DNA of 64,000 nt from Sphaerulina vaccinii (Eukaryota; Ascomycota; Dothideomycetes; Mycosphaerellales; Mycosphaerellaceae): positions 62,001-126,000 of the forward strand of contig JAKUDP010000003.1 of assembly GCA_022570795.1 (NCBI GenBank), given 5' to 3'. Shown here piece after piece: positions 1-11,802 of the stretch; the first letter of the stretch is position 1, and every line of letters starts with the position of its first letter. The position numbers and the translations under genes are program-made. The notes beneath the pieces are model-generated. The model searched no databases. It saw only the letters and a program-made list of their open reading frames with translations, and was not told the origin of the DNA.

Positions 1-1983
1 GGAGGAATCTGTTGCAGGAAGCTCTCGTATTTGGTGGCGAGACTCTGACGGCGACTGATGTTGTGGTCGCGTGTGGCAAAGAGCAGATCGGCGATGCCAT
101 CAGAGTGCAGCATATCTCTCGGGATGTTTTGACACAAGCCAGACTGCGCATGCGAAGGCTCCTCGAGCATGCAATCGATTCGATGAAACTCAGCGCAGAC
201 GACTGTGTCTGCATCATGGTCGGAGGCGGCAGCATAGTCCAGATGGATGACCTGAAAGGCGTCAAAAGGGTCATCAAACCTCAATGGCACGACTGTGCCA
301 ACGCTGTTGGGGCTGCCATTGCTAAAGTGTCCGGACAAGTCGATGTTGTCAAAGTCCTTGAGAGTATCAGTGAAGAGGATGCGGTCGCCGAAGTTTGTCA
401 GGAAGCAAAGCAGAGGGCCATTGCGGCGGGTGCAGATCCAGATCGAGTTCAGATCACAGAGATTGAGAATCTGCCATTGCAGTATGTGCAGATGAGAGCT
501 GCGCGTTTCATTGTGAAGGCAGCAGGGCCACTGTCGGCGAAGTCTCTGCTGAGGACCGCATCTGTTGCAGATGACGAGTACGAGAATACCGAGACAAATG
601 AACGTGGAAATGAGCAGCTCCTCCAGAGGATCGAGAAAGATCGTAGCGACTTTGTCATAAGTCCATCAGCGCTGATCAGCATCACAGACTATCAGCCTGA
701 AGTGGACAAGGACGGCAGATGGTGGATCTCCGAGGTCGACTGCGAGTTCCTGGCTACTGGAGCTTCTGTGCTCGCGTGTGGAGGTGGTGGTCCAGGTTAC
801 ATGATCTACATGGCCGCTCGTGACGCAGTGCAGAAAGGTGGACGTATGGCTGTCGTCGAGATATCTGCCCTGCCAGACGATACGTGGATCCTAGGTAATA
901 TTTCATACGGCGCACCCACTGTGACCTTGGAGCGGACACCAAGTGGTACTGAAGGAATCGATGCGACAGACACGATGCTCCAGATGTTCCCAAACATCAA
1001 CATGGGTGCCCAGATCGCACTTGAGATCGGCGGGATGAACGCGATTCGTCCGATGGTAACAGGCTTGCATTATGGAGTGCCGACTGTTGATGGTGATTTC
1101 ATGGGTAGAGCTTACCCTCGAATGTATCTGAAGACGCCATATCTGTACGACTTTGGAGCATTTCCTTGCACCCAGGCAGATGGCAATGGCAACATCGTGA
1201 CTGTGAACAAAGCTGTTAGCATTCCCAAGGCCGAGAAGATTCATCGCAAAGCTGGAAACGAGCTCGGTCTGTTCTCACAGCTTGTGATACCGCCAATGGT
1301 TGTCAAGACAGCCAAGAAGGTAGCTTGTCTGGGAACGACGAGCCTCGCATGGTACATCGGTCGTGCGGTCCATCAAGCCAGGCAGGAGAAACGGGATATT
1401 ATGAAGGCAATAGTGCAGGCAAATCCAAGTGGCAAAGTCTTGTATACTGGCAAGGTTGTTCACGTGCATCGTTTCGTGTCAGTTGGTGGGTATACTGAGG
1501 GCAGCGTGCGCCTCTCGCCCATCAGTAGCGATGAGCGCGAGTACGGCGATGAAGTGTCGTCTGAAGCTCGTGATTTGCATCTTCCATTTCAGAATGAGTA
1601 TCTGATTGCTGAGCTTGTGGATCCTAAGCTGCTCAACTCTGCGCTACACGCTACGCCGGAGAAGCAGAGACAGCCAGACGGCGAAGTGCTTGCCATGGTA
1701 TGTGAAACCTTCGCAGTGACATCCGCATCATGCTGACTTGCTCTTCCAGGTTCCTGACCTCATCTCCTTGTGTGGTTCAGATGGGTACGCATTGGGCACA
1801 CAAGACCTGCGATATGGTGTGCGCGTGAGCGTGGTGGCGTTCACGGCACATCCGCATTGGTATACTCCTCGAGGAATAGAGACTGGTGGTCCGAAGGAGT
1901 TCGGCTTCGACATGCCATTCCGACCTCTCGGTACAGACTACTATGAGCCAAAGCGTGTCATGGAAGAGTTCCGGCCGATGTGA
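1..1983 (+). CDS. Hydantoinase/oxoprolinase-type protein with C-terminal DUF917 domain (5'-partial)
   Basis: The frame is open to the left edge, so the N-terminus lies outside the window. One intron at 1698-1749 (GTATGT..CAG) joins in phase 0 to a last exon at 1750-1983. The visible part is about 640 residues: the end of a hydantoinase A/oxoprolinase-like fold (VGGGS-type glycine loop near base 225) followed by a DUF917 (S-methyl thiohydantoin desulfurase-like) domain with the glycine-rich CGGGGPGYMIYMAA segment and a GNISYGAP segment. Family members act on hydantoin or thiohydantoin rings in the cytosol; the substrate cannot be read from sequence. Domain order matches full-length fungal fusions of this kind. 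The ending is confident; the start is unseen. Confidence 0.85.
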
Positions 1984-2010
1984 ACATAGCCGAGCATCGC
2001 AATAGAGATA

Positions 2011-2637
2011 TCAGTCCTCATCACTGACCACCCCAGCTGCTTTCTGCAGTGCCTTCCATTCCTGAGCTGATGCACGCGTTGCCATCTCCTGTTGATTCTT
2101 CAATTGCGTCGTAAGTCTCCCATTTCTCGCCGTTTGAGCTTCCAATGGTTCGCGTAACCTCTCATTCTCCGTTTCTTGCACTCTCAATCTTGCCATCCCT
2201 GCTTCGAGCTGTACTTTCAAGTCGCCACATTCCGTCTGAAATGCAGTATAGTCCTGTCGAAGATAGTACTCTTTCTCCTGCAGGTCTTCGTACTTCTCAA
2301 TCATTTGTTCGCGTGTGATTCCATCAAAACTCTCCACATCCCAAGGAGCAAGATCAATGACTAGAGGCGTCTTTGTTGGCTGAGCTGCCTGAAATTCGCC
2401 GGAGATAGCTGCGACGATAGATGATGTATTCGGCTGAGAGTCGGTCAGCTTCACTTATAATACCAAATTGTACCCATATAGCCTCACCTTGAACGCAATA
2501 GCTCTGCGAGCGCGTCTTGTTGGTCCTGGATAGACGCATTGGAGCCCTTGGTTGACACAATTGGTGCAAGATGGTTCGTCTTTCGAGCACCGCTGCTTCA
2601 GCCGCCGACAATCAGTACAGGCGCGCGGAGCTGTCAT
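2011..2637 (-). CDS. Short Zn2Cys6 zinc-cluster protein with coiled-coil tail
   Basis: Exon 1 (2637-2488) starts with MTAPRACTDC and holds a complete Zn2Cys6 cluster with C-x2-C-x6-C-x6-C-x2-C-x6-C spacing. A 54-nt intron (2487-2434, GTGAGG, branch GCTGAC, CAG) keeps phase 0. Exon 2 (2433-2011) encodes a Glu/Arg/Gln-rich helical stretch with coiled-coil heptads. The product is about 190 aa, far shorter than usual zinc-cluster regulators, and lacks the fungal_trans middle domain. It is probably a nuclear DNA-binding protein that dimerises through the helix; target unknown. A damaged partial copy lies at 7120-7425, and a protein of the same layout is encoded at 44250-45055. Confidence 0.72.
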
Positions 2638-3478
2638 GTTGATGCTGATGATGTACCGGCTTCGGAATGGGTATGAGGGGTTGGAGGAGGCGCAGCCTAT
2701 TGTTGTTGTTTTGGCTTGGCGGTTTTTTGCAGGGATGTTTTTCACTAGCGCGTGTGAGCTCAAAAGTCCTCTTCTTCCCTCTTTTCTTCCGCCTCTCTTT
2801 TCTCTCCAACAACCACACACGACAACACCGACACTGCCAGGCCTATACAACTCGCCGCCGGCCTCCGCACCAACGGTCTTCTGCTTTATCTGCGGCGAGC
2901 GTTTCGCTTGCGATAAAACCCCTGGTTTGGAGCGAAAGCGTGGAATAACCGGGCTTGAGCTCACGTACAGGATGAAGACAGGTTCTGTCTCTCAAAAGGT
3001 GCATGATCGTAGCGCCATCCTCCGACTTGGTAGAGCGCGCATGGCTTCTGCTGTCAACCGTTTAACAGTCGACTCGAGGTGCAGAGCAACACAAGACTTG
3101 ACCGACCAACACACAACCACGACGCCGCACGTCGCCGGACATCAGAGAAGTATCTCCTCTCCCCACCTCCGCTGACACTCGTAGTGCGCCGCGCTTGACA
3201 GGCACCTTCTCGTGGTGCGTGGTGTTCAGTACCTCTCCGGAGCGAAACCAAGACCTGTCGTCCTCGACCAGCCAAGTAAGTATCTTTTCTCTTGCCCTCT
3301 GCACTTCTTCTTGCACTCTTTGCGGCGACGATTCCTTACCGAATCCTCACGATGGATGAGGATTCTTAGATGCTTCCTCGAAGTCTTCAATCCACTAGGA
3401 TTGCGGGCTTGTGCTGTCAACCGTTGAGTCTCGGAGTGGATGGCGATTTCCCTCCTCACCAGCACCTTCTTCATCTTT

Positions 3479-3580
3479 AGATGTGTGCGAGGCATTCGGC
3501 CTCGCCTTTGCTGACATCGAGTTGCAGCCCATCAGTTCGCCGGCGAGTCACATCGCTGAGGCCTGGAGGCTTGCGTCTGA
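3479..3580 (+). repeat. Hairpin-core dispersed repeat, copy A
   Basis: Begins after TTTAG at 3481 with a core shared by five sites in the window. The core contains a perfect 7-bp stem, GCGAGGC / GCCTCGC, around an ATTCG loop. About 70 further bases (CAGCCCATCAGTTC, CACATCGCTGAGGCC, TGGAGGCTTG) match copies B (8066) and E (47623). A pyrimidine-rich tract precedes the TAG. Confidence 0.75.
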
Positions 3581-4602
3581 CCCTTTCATCATCTTCGTTG
3601 TTCTTCATGGGCAGTGAGCTGGAGAAGAGGCTTTCATTCCGCCACGATCTCGTCTGCATTCGTCGCAAGAACGACCACTCCATATCCGAGAGCGCGTTTC
3701 GCTGCTCCTTGCGCCTTGTCATGCTGAGAGGCACCTCGGCCAATGTAAGAACACAGGAACGCGGCGTCTGTGCTCGTCACAATGCTGTCGCCGCCGCCTC
3801 TCCAGTCGCAAGTTGCTGATGTTCGCGCTCGCGCAAGGCGCGATGCACTTCTGCCATTGAAGATGTCGACAATGCGCCCGGACGGAAACGAGGTATCTGA
3901 TGAGAGCCTTGCACTTTGTAAGAGCATTGTTGTGACCATGTCACCGACTCTTTCACAAATGCTGCCACCTGTCACCTGCTAGCTGCCATGACCATGCTCG
4001 AATTCTCTCACTTGCTCGAAGTCTCCCTCACTTGCTCAACCCCTCTACTCACTTGCTCGAAGCCGCTCACTTGCTCCTTCCTCGACTCTGCTCATGTGCA
4101 GAAACCGCCCACGCATTCAAATCACCCGAATCTGTTGCCCGTAACACCCAGAAGCTGTTCCTGCAGAGCAGACAGCGGCAAAAGGAGCAGACCAGCAGAC
4201 TGATCTCTCAGGAAGCAGGAGTATCCATCTAGAATGGTCTGGCTGCGACCTCAGTGCCTCAGTACTCTCATGTCCACAGAGGAGCGTGCGCCAACTTCTA
4301 AATCTAGTTCCATCTCCTCTTGATCGCTCCTTCCTCGTCATTGCTAGAGTCACAGGCGGTCAGCCCGCGCGCGCGTGCAAGTCGATTCAAGCCTCTGGCA
4401 GGAAACCCTCACAACAGGCATCTTACGAGTCATGTGTTGTATACAAGTGCAAAAAAGAAACACCTAGCGAGACTCGAACTCTGCTCGGTCTCCACCACAA
4501 GTCCAGCAAGCAAAAGTGCAAAAAAGTAGCCATGATCGTATCTTCAGCGGAGTACTCTTAGGGATTGGAAACCCATTCGATTCGTTCCTATTAACTATTT
4601 TA

Positions 4603-4626
4603 CCACCTTACCTAGTGGTAAGGTGG
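4603..4626. repeat. Perfect 10-bp inverted repeat with 4-nt loop
   Basis: CCACCTTACC, a TAGT loop, then GGTAAGGTGG. It stands alone in non-coding sequence. It could be a protein-binding palindrome or a fragment of a small transposon; nothing nearby decides. Confidence 0.6.
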
Positions 4627-5585
4627 CTCTCATAGTAATTCCTCAAATTGTCCTGACAACTAGAATGATGTTAGTCGCTGTCTTTTGATGTTGTGTTTGG
4701 AGGTGTATGCTTACTGTAATTGCGCCATTAAGGGTGTTACTGATCATTGATGAGAATGATGCTGCAATTTCGAAATACGTAGCTTCATGTTCGGAGCCAG
4801 TGCCGTTCTCCCTCCCACTCGAGCCTTCAAGACCGATCGAGTTCGACCCGAGCGTTCAAGCAATGGAAGGCGGTGTTGCCGGCAAGAACGACAAAGGAGA
4901 CCGAGGCCAAGTGGCACAGAAGCCGCACTGCAGCTGTGTCCAAGGATTCTCATGTAGCCAGTGCCTGCGGTAGTTGGAGCGACAAGCGCTTTCCCGCTGG
5001 AGACTCCCACTGGCATGGAGAAGCACAGTGAAGCCGAGCAGGATTGAGCTTGTGACAGCATAGCTGTGGCCTCGTTCGTCCAGTCTCTGGGACACCAAGC
5101 CGTGGATCGTGACCAGCGAGAAGAACGGCATGGGCTAGCGATTGCCGCAAGCCAGCGCATTGCTACAACATCGGAAACGAAGTTTACAAGAACAGAGGAT
5201 AAACGAATTGACTTCCGAGGAAGCCGGATGGAGCAGAACCTGTGTTGATTCATGATGGGGCTAGTGCCATCTACGGTCCTCTTCCTACTATTCCTGTCGA
5301 GTCCTTTGATCCCAGCTACATGCTCTACTGCATATGCTCGCGCCTGCTTTAACGCAACACTGCGAGTAGCCGGGTATGACCCTCAGCCATCCCGGACTTC
5401 GTGGATTGGCATGCGCCTCGAGCTGTGCCCAACAACACGTATCCTGATCTGTACAAAAGAGCTATCGGTCGAGATGCTCTCCCATAGACGCCTTTTAATA
5501 CACCGGTGATCCCCTTCAACCCATCCCAAACGCCGTGCTGTAATCACCATTTTATACACCCTTCCCAGCCAGTCCAATCTCGTCA

Positions 5586-5973
5586 CTATCGCTTCTTCTT
5601 CTGTCCCTTCTTCGCTTCTGTATCACGCACAAGTCAGCATCCTCCCTACCACCAAGCCTAACACGCATGCCATCAACTTACCCGTCTTGCTATTCTTCTT
5701 CTTCGGCGCTCCCTTCCCTCTGGACTTCGCAATCTGCAGATGTTCTAGTCGATCCTCCTCAAAGTCATCGTACAGCTCATATCCAGGATACAGCCTCTTC
5801 AGATCGACAAACGTCGCTACGCGTCGAGGGTAGTAGGCTGCGAGCGAGGGCCCTCGTAATCTTTGGCGAAGGATTTTGTTTCCGAGTCGTTGCGCTGTGG
5901 GGTTGAATGTTGTGTTGAAGATTCGGCATTGGACTTTGAGGAGATCGAGGATCCGGGAGCGAGGGACGGACAT
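5586..5973 (-). CDS. RSM27: Mitochondrial small-subunit ribosomal protein mS33 (Rsm27 family)
   Basis: Exon 1 is 5973-5682. A 64-nt intron (5681-5618, GTAAGT, branch CTGAC, ACAG) in phase 1 leads to exon 2 (5617-5586), giving 107 aa, close to the yeast protein's size. The N-terminal helix (SRILDLLKVQCRIFNTTFNP), the LRGPSLAAYYPRR segment and the lysine-rich tail ending in KKGQKKKR are typical of the family. It is a structural component of the mitochondrial 37S ribosome head. Start chosen at the ATG giving MSVPRSR; the frame extends further upstream but lacks family similarity there. The gene is flanked by an F-box gene on the other strand. Confidence 0.9.
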
Positions 5974-6335
5974 GGTGGAGGATGTGGTGGTGAGGTGTTG
6001 TGTTGAAGAAGGAGCGTAATGGTAGTCGGAGAAGTCGGGAGTGGTGGCGTCCGTGCGCAATGAAGTGGGGCTATACCAACATGACCGTCTTGTTCTGTAT
6101 CACGACCCATTACCAGTCTACAGACTTCGGACACCCACTGGTCTCTCGAATATCTCCAGCAATCACACTCGAAAGCTCTTGCTTGTTCCAAGAGAGCATT
6201 GCGAGTGTCAACGTGGTAAGGTCAGCGGGAATAACGGGATGCGTCAGAACTGTACCAAACCTTCAACCACATTTCCTACATTGATCTCTTCCTACAGCAA
6301 TAATCTTACCAGATACTCACCACGACCAGCTTAAT

Positions 6336-7096
6336 ATGACCTCCAGTACCAGCGCACAGCCCCGACAGTCGGCCGCTGCTAGGGTCTTCGCCATCAACGA
6401 ACTGCTCGACACCATCTTGTCCTTTGTGCCTGTGGAGCAGCGATTCCGCCTACATCTCGTGGCAAGCAGTTGGCAGGCGACCTCAAAGAGACTGCTCATA
6501 CCATGGACCACACGAACTCCGTCTGACATGGAGGAAATAACCAAGAGGAAGGAGAAAGCAGCGCTGAAAGCCCACGAAGACGCCATTCGCAGATCGCAGG
6601 GCCTCCGTCCAATATACAAGCCAGAGCCAAATGCTCCGCAGGACTCACGTCAAGTCGTACTAGAGCCTGTAGTCGCGACGCTCAACACTGCTGTTTTCTC
6701 TCTGAATCGTCCAGGTGAGTGATACACATCAATCTGTAGGCATAAGGTCTATCTTGTTGACGAAATGAGACAGACCAATGTCTCGTGAGCGACAAGCTTG
6801 CTATGATTCTCGTCGACAGTGACAAGAAACTCAGCTGCGACGAGATGTTCCTCTCCTATCTGCCTGCACAGGATGCCACTCTACTATGGAGTGGCGACTT
6901 TCCGTGCGAATGCATGGAGAAAGTTCTGGAGCAGCGAAGAAGGGGCCTGCGCGGCCGGGGGCCATGTACTAGTACTACCGACAATAATAAGAAGAACCTG
7001 TATCGCAAAAGGGTGCAGGAGCCCGAAGGAGTCCGAGTCAAGACTATACGCAAAGCACTTCGCGACGTTTGCCCTCGAGAACCAGAACTGCGCTGA
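6336..7096 (+). CDS. Small F-box protein
   Basis: Exon 1 (6336-6714) encodes an F-box near residues 17-55 (FAINELLDTILSFVP, then an RLHLVASSWQ segment). A 59-nt intron (6715-6773, GTGAGT..ACAG) in phase 1 leads to exon 2 (6774-7096), giving about 233 aa. F-box proteins link substrates to Skp1-cullin ubiquitin ligases; the C-terminal half, which would choose the substrate, is not recognisable. The 3' end abuts a duplicated fragment of the zinc-cluster gene from 2 kb, so the last residues (after about 7080) might be altered by that insertion. Confidence 0.75.
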
Positions 7097-7119
7097 TGAA
7101 GCTGGTCATGTCCGATCTA

Positions 7120-7425
7120 TGAAAGTCGCCACACTTCGTCTGAGATGCGGTATAGTCCTGTCGAAGATAGTACTCCTTCTCCTGCAGGTCTTCGTACTTC
7201 TCAATCATTTGTTCGCGTGTTACTCCATCAAAACCAAGCACGCCGAAATATCCCTAAAGCCCTGCTCTCCATCTTCCTCTTCGGCCTCTGCGTCTCCTCT
7301 ACAGTTCTACGACTGCTGAACGACATCGACTCTAGCGCTCCAGGAACAGCAGCTTTACTTATGATACCAAATTGTATCCACATAGCCTCACCTTGAACGC
7401 GATACAATAGTGCAGGCAATGGCTC
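7120..7425 (-). pseudogene. Broken partial copy of the zinc-cluster/coiled-coil gene at 2011-2637
   Basis: Two blocks match the intact gene closely. 7125-7237 matches 2220-2333 (the ITREQMIEKYEDLQEKEYYLRQ part of the helix). 7358-7405 matches 2451-2500 (end of exon 1 plus the intron start). The 120 bases between them are not similar, and the zinc cluster itself is missing. In the helix frame a stop codon appears just upstream of the conserved block. This is a truncated, rearranged duplicate, not a working gene. Confidence 0.72.
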
Positions 7426-7800
7426 TTGGAGCGCATAGATCTGGTAGAAGCTGGGTTCTGCAGATCTGCAACGCCAATTCTGTGCGCGACGCGTCACAGG
7501 AAGTGAAGCCAGACATGAAACACGCGACCGTTGAGGTCCTCCACGAGATTCTTTGCTCTTCGATGCGTGCGTGTTGATGATGCTACCGCTGCTGATGCCG
7601 GCATCCGATGTTTGAGGCCCGAGCTCGCACAACGATAAAAAGCAGAATTTGCCTGCTGAACTTCTCTTCCTCCTTCTCACCAACTTCGCTAACTTCCTCC
7701 TTTTCCGGCCAACCACCACACGACATCTGCCACCACCAACCGACGACAACCTGGATCATGGTAACTATCGCCCGACCTGCCCAGGAAACTGTGCATCATG

Positions 7801-7980
7801 GCGCTCTGCGGCGAACTTGCATCCTTGTCACTGCTTGCGGTGGTTCAGAGTCGATGGGTTCACGGTAGTCTGCTGCTACCAACCGTTGCGTCGCACTTGT
7901 CCTTTCCCTCTTCACTTCCAGCGCTCTAGCGGCGAGATTGCATCCTTGTCACTGCTTGCGGTGGTTCATAGTCGATGGTC
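7801..7980 (+). repeat. Direct repeat of about 58 bp, two copies 120 bp apart
   Basis: 7801-7858 and 7921-7978 are nearly identical. Both carry GCATCCTTGTCACTGC followed by TTGCGGTGGTTCA. Only a few substitutions and one inserted base separate them. They sit just upstream of hairpin repeat copy B. Confidence 0.7.
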
Positions 7981-8063
7981 TCAGACAGCTGCATCTGTCA
8001 GCCGTGCTACGGAGACTGGTTGTAAGATTTCCACTCCTCCATTCTCATCAACACACCATGACT

Positions 8064-8160
8064 AGATGTGTGCGAGGCATTCGGCCTCGCGGACGCTAAC
8101 ATTGACAGCCCATCAGTTCATCGGCGAGTCACATCGCTGAGGCCTGGAGGCTTGTCCGAA
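8064..8160 (+). repeat. Hairpin-core dispersed repeat, copy B
   Basis: Preceded by ACTAG. The core has the intact GCGAGGC/GCCTCGC stem, followed by the CAGCCCATCAGTTC..GGAGGCTTG block shared with copies A and E. Confidence 0.75.
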
Positions 8161-9268
8161 CCGCAATGGCGGTTGCTTCGAAATGGCTTCTAATCTTGAT
8201 GTCCTTCACTAGTCTCTCCCAGAGCCGTCCGGCGGTCGCGCCTCCAACATCCTTCACGAGTCGAGACAACGCGTGCTCTACACCTGCTCGTAAGTCACTT
8301 TATGCCGCGCACCAAGCCGGCGGCTGCAGCAAGCCGAACATAACAGAACATTGAACTTCTTTTCTACGCATTCACGCCACTAGCACACCTGCTTCTAAGC
8401 CTTGCATCTGCATCCTCCTCGCCTGCTCTCCACAACCAGACTTCACCTCCCTTCAAAGCCAGAGAACAGTGTCAGTCCGACAAGTACCCATCCGTTACCA
8501 CTTGCGCACTGGCATGTACACGATGGCAGAACGAGCAAGAAGAGCTTAGAAGACGGAGTTACCACCACCACCACAACTTCGGAGAGCATTGTGGACAAGA
8601 GATACAGCTACTTGCATATCACCACGCCGTCCCGCTCGGTTTGCATTGGTCCCAATGTTACAGTCGGCACGTAGCAGAGATCGGGTGCAGTGCCGCATAA
8701 TCTCTGTCACTCTGGCCGCCAGCCATACCAGTTGAAGTCGGGGCGGCGTAGTATCATTAGATTCCGGCGAAGTTAGAGAGGGACTCCCTAGCTACCTAGT
8801 CTCTGCTGCCGGATCCGCAGACCAAGGCAGCAAGAGCTGCGGCAGTGTAGTGACAGGAAACTGCGGCATAATCAGAGAAGATTCCCAGAATTCCCTCTGG
8901 GCGGCATGGATTCGGACATCAGAGGATGGCGCGGTGTTATGCATGTCGCTATAAACTCGGAGTCTTTGCGAGACATTTCTGTGCTTTTCCGAGAAGGAGA
9001 GCAAGGTTTGTCTGTGAGAGTTGAGGTTCGGATTGCATGTTGGAGGTCATTGGGGAGATGGACTTGGGTGAAGGTAGCATAGGATAGTACTTGACGAGAC
9101 GGAAGCTGGGGTGTTGACGGTAAGTTGGGTGTGAGGCAGCAGGTCGACCCAGACACCTGCGACTATCTGTTGATTGTAAGCGTAGCTGTATTCTCGCGTG
9201 GGATACTTCATTTTGACAGACTCGTAAGCTTCTTGCTCTCGTTCGTTGCTTGATGCTCATCTCATCCT

Positions 9269-11470
9269 CTACCGCAAGGCAAAGATCTGCTTCTCCTGAG
9301 CTTTCAGTTTCAATCTCAGACCTTTCCAGCCAGCTTGCCAACGCATGATGCCATCGATGTAGCAATTGCCGATAAAGCGATAGTCGTCACCGTCAGGGCG
9401 GAGAACTGATAGAAATGCGTTGCTGTCCAGAACCACGACGATGTCCCCCACACGGGAGATCTTTGGGACCAAGCCTACTTCCAGATTAGTCTCGAGGCCG
9501 AAACAAATTGCACAAGTTGATAGCACGACACGTACCTAGGCGCCCTTCGCGAGTTCTTGCCACACGCCTCCCATGAGCATACTGATCGACACTAGACCAA
9601 TAGCGAGCGGCATTACGATGAGCATCTGGCGCTTCTGGCGGTAGACCTGACAACCTTCCAGCAGGCTGCCCTCGTTCCCATCTATTGCACAGTTCCGCAA
9701 AGCCCACCCAATCTTCTTGATCCTGGCTCATTTCACCGAGATGATTAGTGTTCGCCGTCAATGTTCGCGCTAGTGATTGACTGCCGTCGGTGACACTAAC
9801 TACCATCTCGCATACGGACTTCGCCAAGTCGTCAAGCAATTTGACAGAATATACTGCATGATTGAGGACAATTGATACCTCCACAACCTCATCAATGGTA
9901 TGGCCTGTCACCCGTAGGACATCGAGATCGCCGTCAGGCATTACGAGATCCACATCGATCTTCTCGACCTCTCCATTAGGTATGTGTTGAATCAGGAATG
10001 TAGGGTTCGCTCTGTCCGCATGTCAGCATCCACAGCGGGAAAACGTGTGCTGGCAATCCAGAATCGTCACTGTGCATGATCGGCCACCACGATATCAGAA
10101 TGCACTACAATTACGTTCGCTCTTGAGACAGATATCCTCCTTGTGTCCAGAGACTCACTTACCTCAGAGCTTTCATATACGAGGAAACGTCCGAAGCGTG
10201 GCACCCACGATGGGTATACATCGTCCAGATCCTCTTGGCTTCTATGCGCAACAAACTTCAGCACATACAATTCGTGAACACCCTCTCGAGCGCCCGCATC
10301 GAGTATCGCATGCCGCACCGCATCTCTCGAGACATCCTCTACCGACCTGCCATAGTCAGGAGCGATCAATGTGAGAATACTCTCTGATTTGATGGACGGG
10401 TTGTGAAGGCCAAGAATTGCCGAATACCTTGTCTCTGGCATCAGATGCGTTCAGCTGCCGAGGGATCATCACTAGAAGGTCAGCGAAAGGTAAAGTCCTT
10501 GGTCGTGACCAATGACGAGCCACCGACCATATGTAAGCTGCATGTAGAAGGCCTTTACGGCGAGTCATCGAGTAAGAAATATTGTTCCAATGCCACCTCC
10601 TTAAAAACGCGGCACATTCTAGTATGTCCGACAACCGAATCTCATATGGGCCACAGAAGCATGTGACGGCAGGCGATAGTATCACTTCTTGTACTGTCCA
10701 GACTCGACTGTGGCGACTCGAGTTAGCACGTGCGAGACTGATAAAAGGAAGTCGACTCTACCTGAACCATGGTCGGGAGAAGAATGTATCCAGTGCTTCG
10801 TCGTCGATAGTGCTCTGAAGTGGAGTGGTGGCACGGAGATTATACGTGGGACCAACGAGACTTGCAATGGTGCCCAAAGGCCCTGCTGCATGTTTAGCTT
10901 CCTCAACTATTACAGCAATATTGCTGAAAGCTCGATCGATCAAAGCTCGATCGGTGAATATATCTGTGCCTGTTTCAGAACTGCTTCGGATTTGTCATTT
11001 CGCGTGAAGTACCTGCTTCGCCAAGATACACCAGCGTCCTTCTGCTCAATGAGTAGATCTTGCCCATCATTGTGACCTGCTGCTGTCGTTCCTTATTATT
11101 CTGCTGGTTGATACAGAGCGCTTCTATCCACAGCACCATGGATTTCTGTCCGAGCATGGCCCGACGTAGTGCCAGCTCAGTGTTGACTGGCACTGGGACC
11201 AGGTGGCCGTCGAGAAGGACAGGACTACAAGGTGTAGCACTCCCCCAGAAGTACGGAACGGTCTCATACTCAGGTGCTGGCTGATCGTCCAAGGAGATAT
11301 GGCGTACTTCACATGATTATGGTCTCTGTTTTGGAGGCTGGACTCACAATGTCAAGCACTCTGGTTTCGTGTCTGCTCGAGTTGAGTGGTCTGTAACGGT
11401 ATGGCCTTGTTGCGGCTGCGGTATTCCGCCGTGCGTGAAGTCGCCTGGTCCTCGTGGATCTCTCTGGCAT
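9269..11470 (-). pseudogene. HET-domain (heterokaryon incompatibility) gene with apparent frameshifts
   Basis: All HET landmarks are present in order on the minus strand: YRPLNSSRHETRVLDI (about 11390), YETVPYFWG (11260), WIEALCINQQ..ER..QV (11130), FFSRPWF|SRVWTVQEV (across an intron at about 10706-10759), DARDKVF (10430), and a C-terminal RVGDIVVVLD..GIMRWQ block (9290-9470). Good introns join some parts (10012-10162; 9485-9542). The conserved frame shifts at three places: about 11313 (one base too few before SCEVRHISLDD), about 10420 (one base too many in VF[A]ILGL) and about 10191 (one base too many in PRF[D]V). A 67-nt GTGAGT..CAG intron could bypass only the first. HET proteins trigger death on non-self fusion. 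This copy looks recently inactivated, unless the indels are sequence errors. Confidence 0.75.
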
Positions 11471-11802
11471 CGTGTGTTACCTTGGTGTTGCGAATGTCTG
11501 GTGTTTGCAGGTCCAGATTGTCGCATATGAAAGATGAAAGGTACATCCTCGCGAGGCTGCGCCACGGCCTTGGCCATCGAGCTGCGGAGCTGGCGGCTTG
11601 CGCTGATGCAGACGTGCCTTCTAAAAGATGACCATGAGCCTTAGGTCTTTGTGTTAGGTAGTGAGCTCCAGGATGCCGTCAGGTTACCTCTATGGTACCA
11701 GACTCTCAAGCATGTCGCAGAATGGAGGGTGAGTAGGCACTGGAGACGGTCGCACTGATGTCACCTCTCAACAGAAGTTGGTGTCGCTATCAGATACTCA
11801 GA
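11471..11802. other. Intergenic, HET gene to glucosyltransferase
   Basis: Upstream of the HET gene and downstream of the glucosyltransferase stop. Nothing recognisable. Confidence 0.5.

Larger units (their letters stand above)
2638..5585. other. Gene-poor stretch with repeat remnants
   Basis: Apart from the repeat copy at 3479-3580 and the hairpin at 4603-4626, no convincing gene is seen. Several open frames overlap on both strands without recognisable domains. A frame at 5252-5509 (+) begins with a hydrophobic, signal-like stretch, but its tail has no family features. A tRNA-like T arm near 4470 lacks a matching acceptor stem. Two copies of a GTGCAAAAAAG string lie at 4448 and 4516. Confidence 0.5.
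7430..9268. other. Repeat-rich non-coding stretch
   Basis: 7480-7700 resembles 46300-46500 (a CACAGGAAGTGAAG block and a GAACTTCTCTTCCTC block). Copy B of the hairpin repeat lies at 8064. The remainder to 9268 holds only unrecognisable overlapping frames. A GTAAGT donor-like site at 8288 repeats a pattern also seen beside the other copies. Confidence 0.5.

Noticed and set aside
4445..4525. tRNA-like T arm on the minus strand (GAGTTCGAGTCTC)
   Set aside because: The outer T-stem pairs fail, no matching acceptor stem or anticodon arm is found within 70-90 bases, and direct GTGCAAAAAAG repeats flank it. At best a decayed fragment.
4744..5253. 169-aa open frame on the minus strand
   Set aside because: No domain, overlaps other frames of similar length, and lacks a clear start context. 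Not enough for a gene call.
5252..5509. Short plus-strand frame with hydrophobic start, possible small secreted protein
   Set aside because: The sequence after the hydrophobic start has no repeat, cysteine pattern or family signal. An overlapping frame looks equally plausible.
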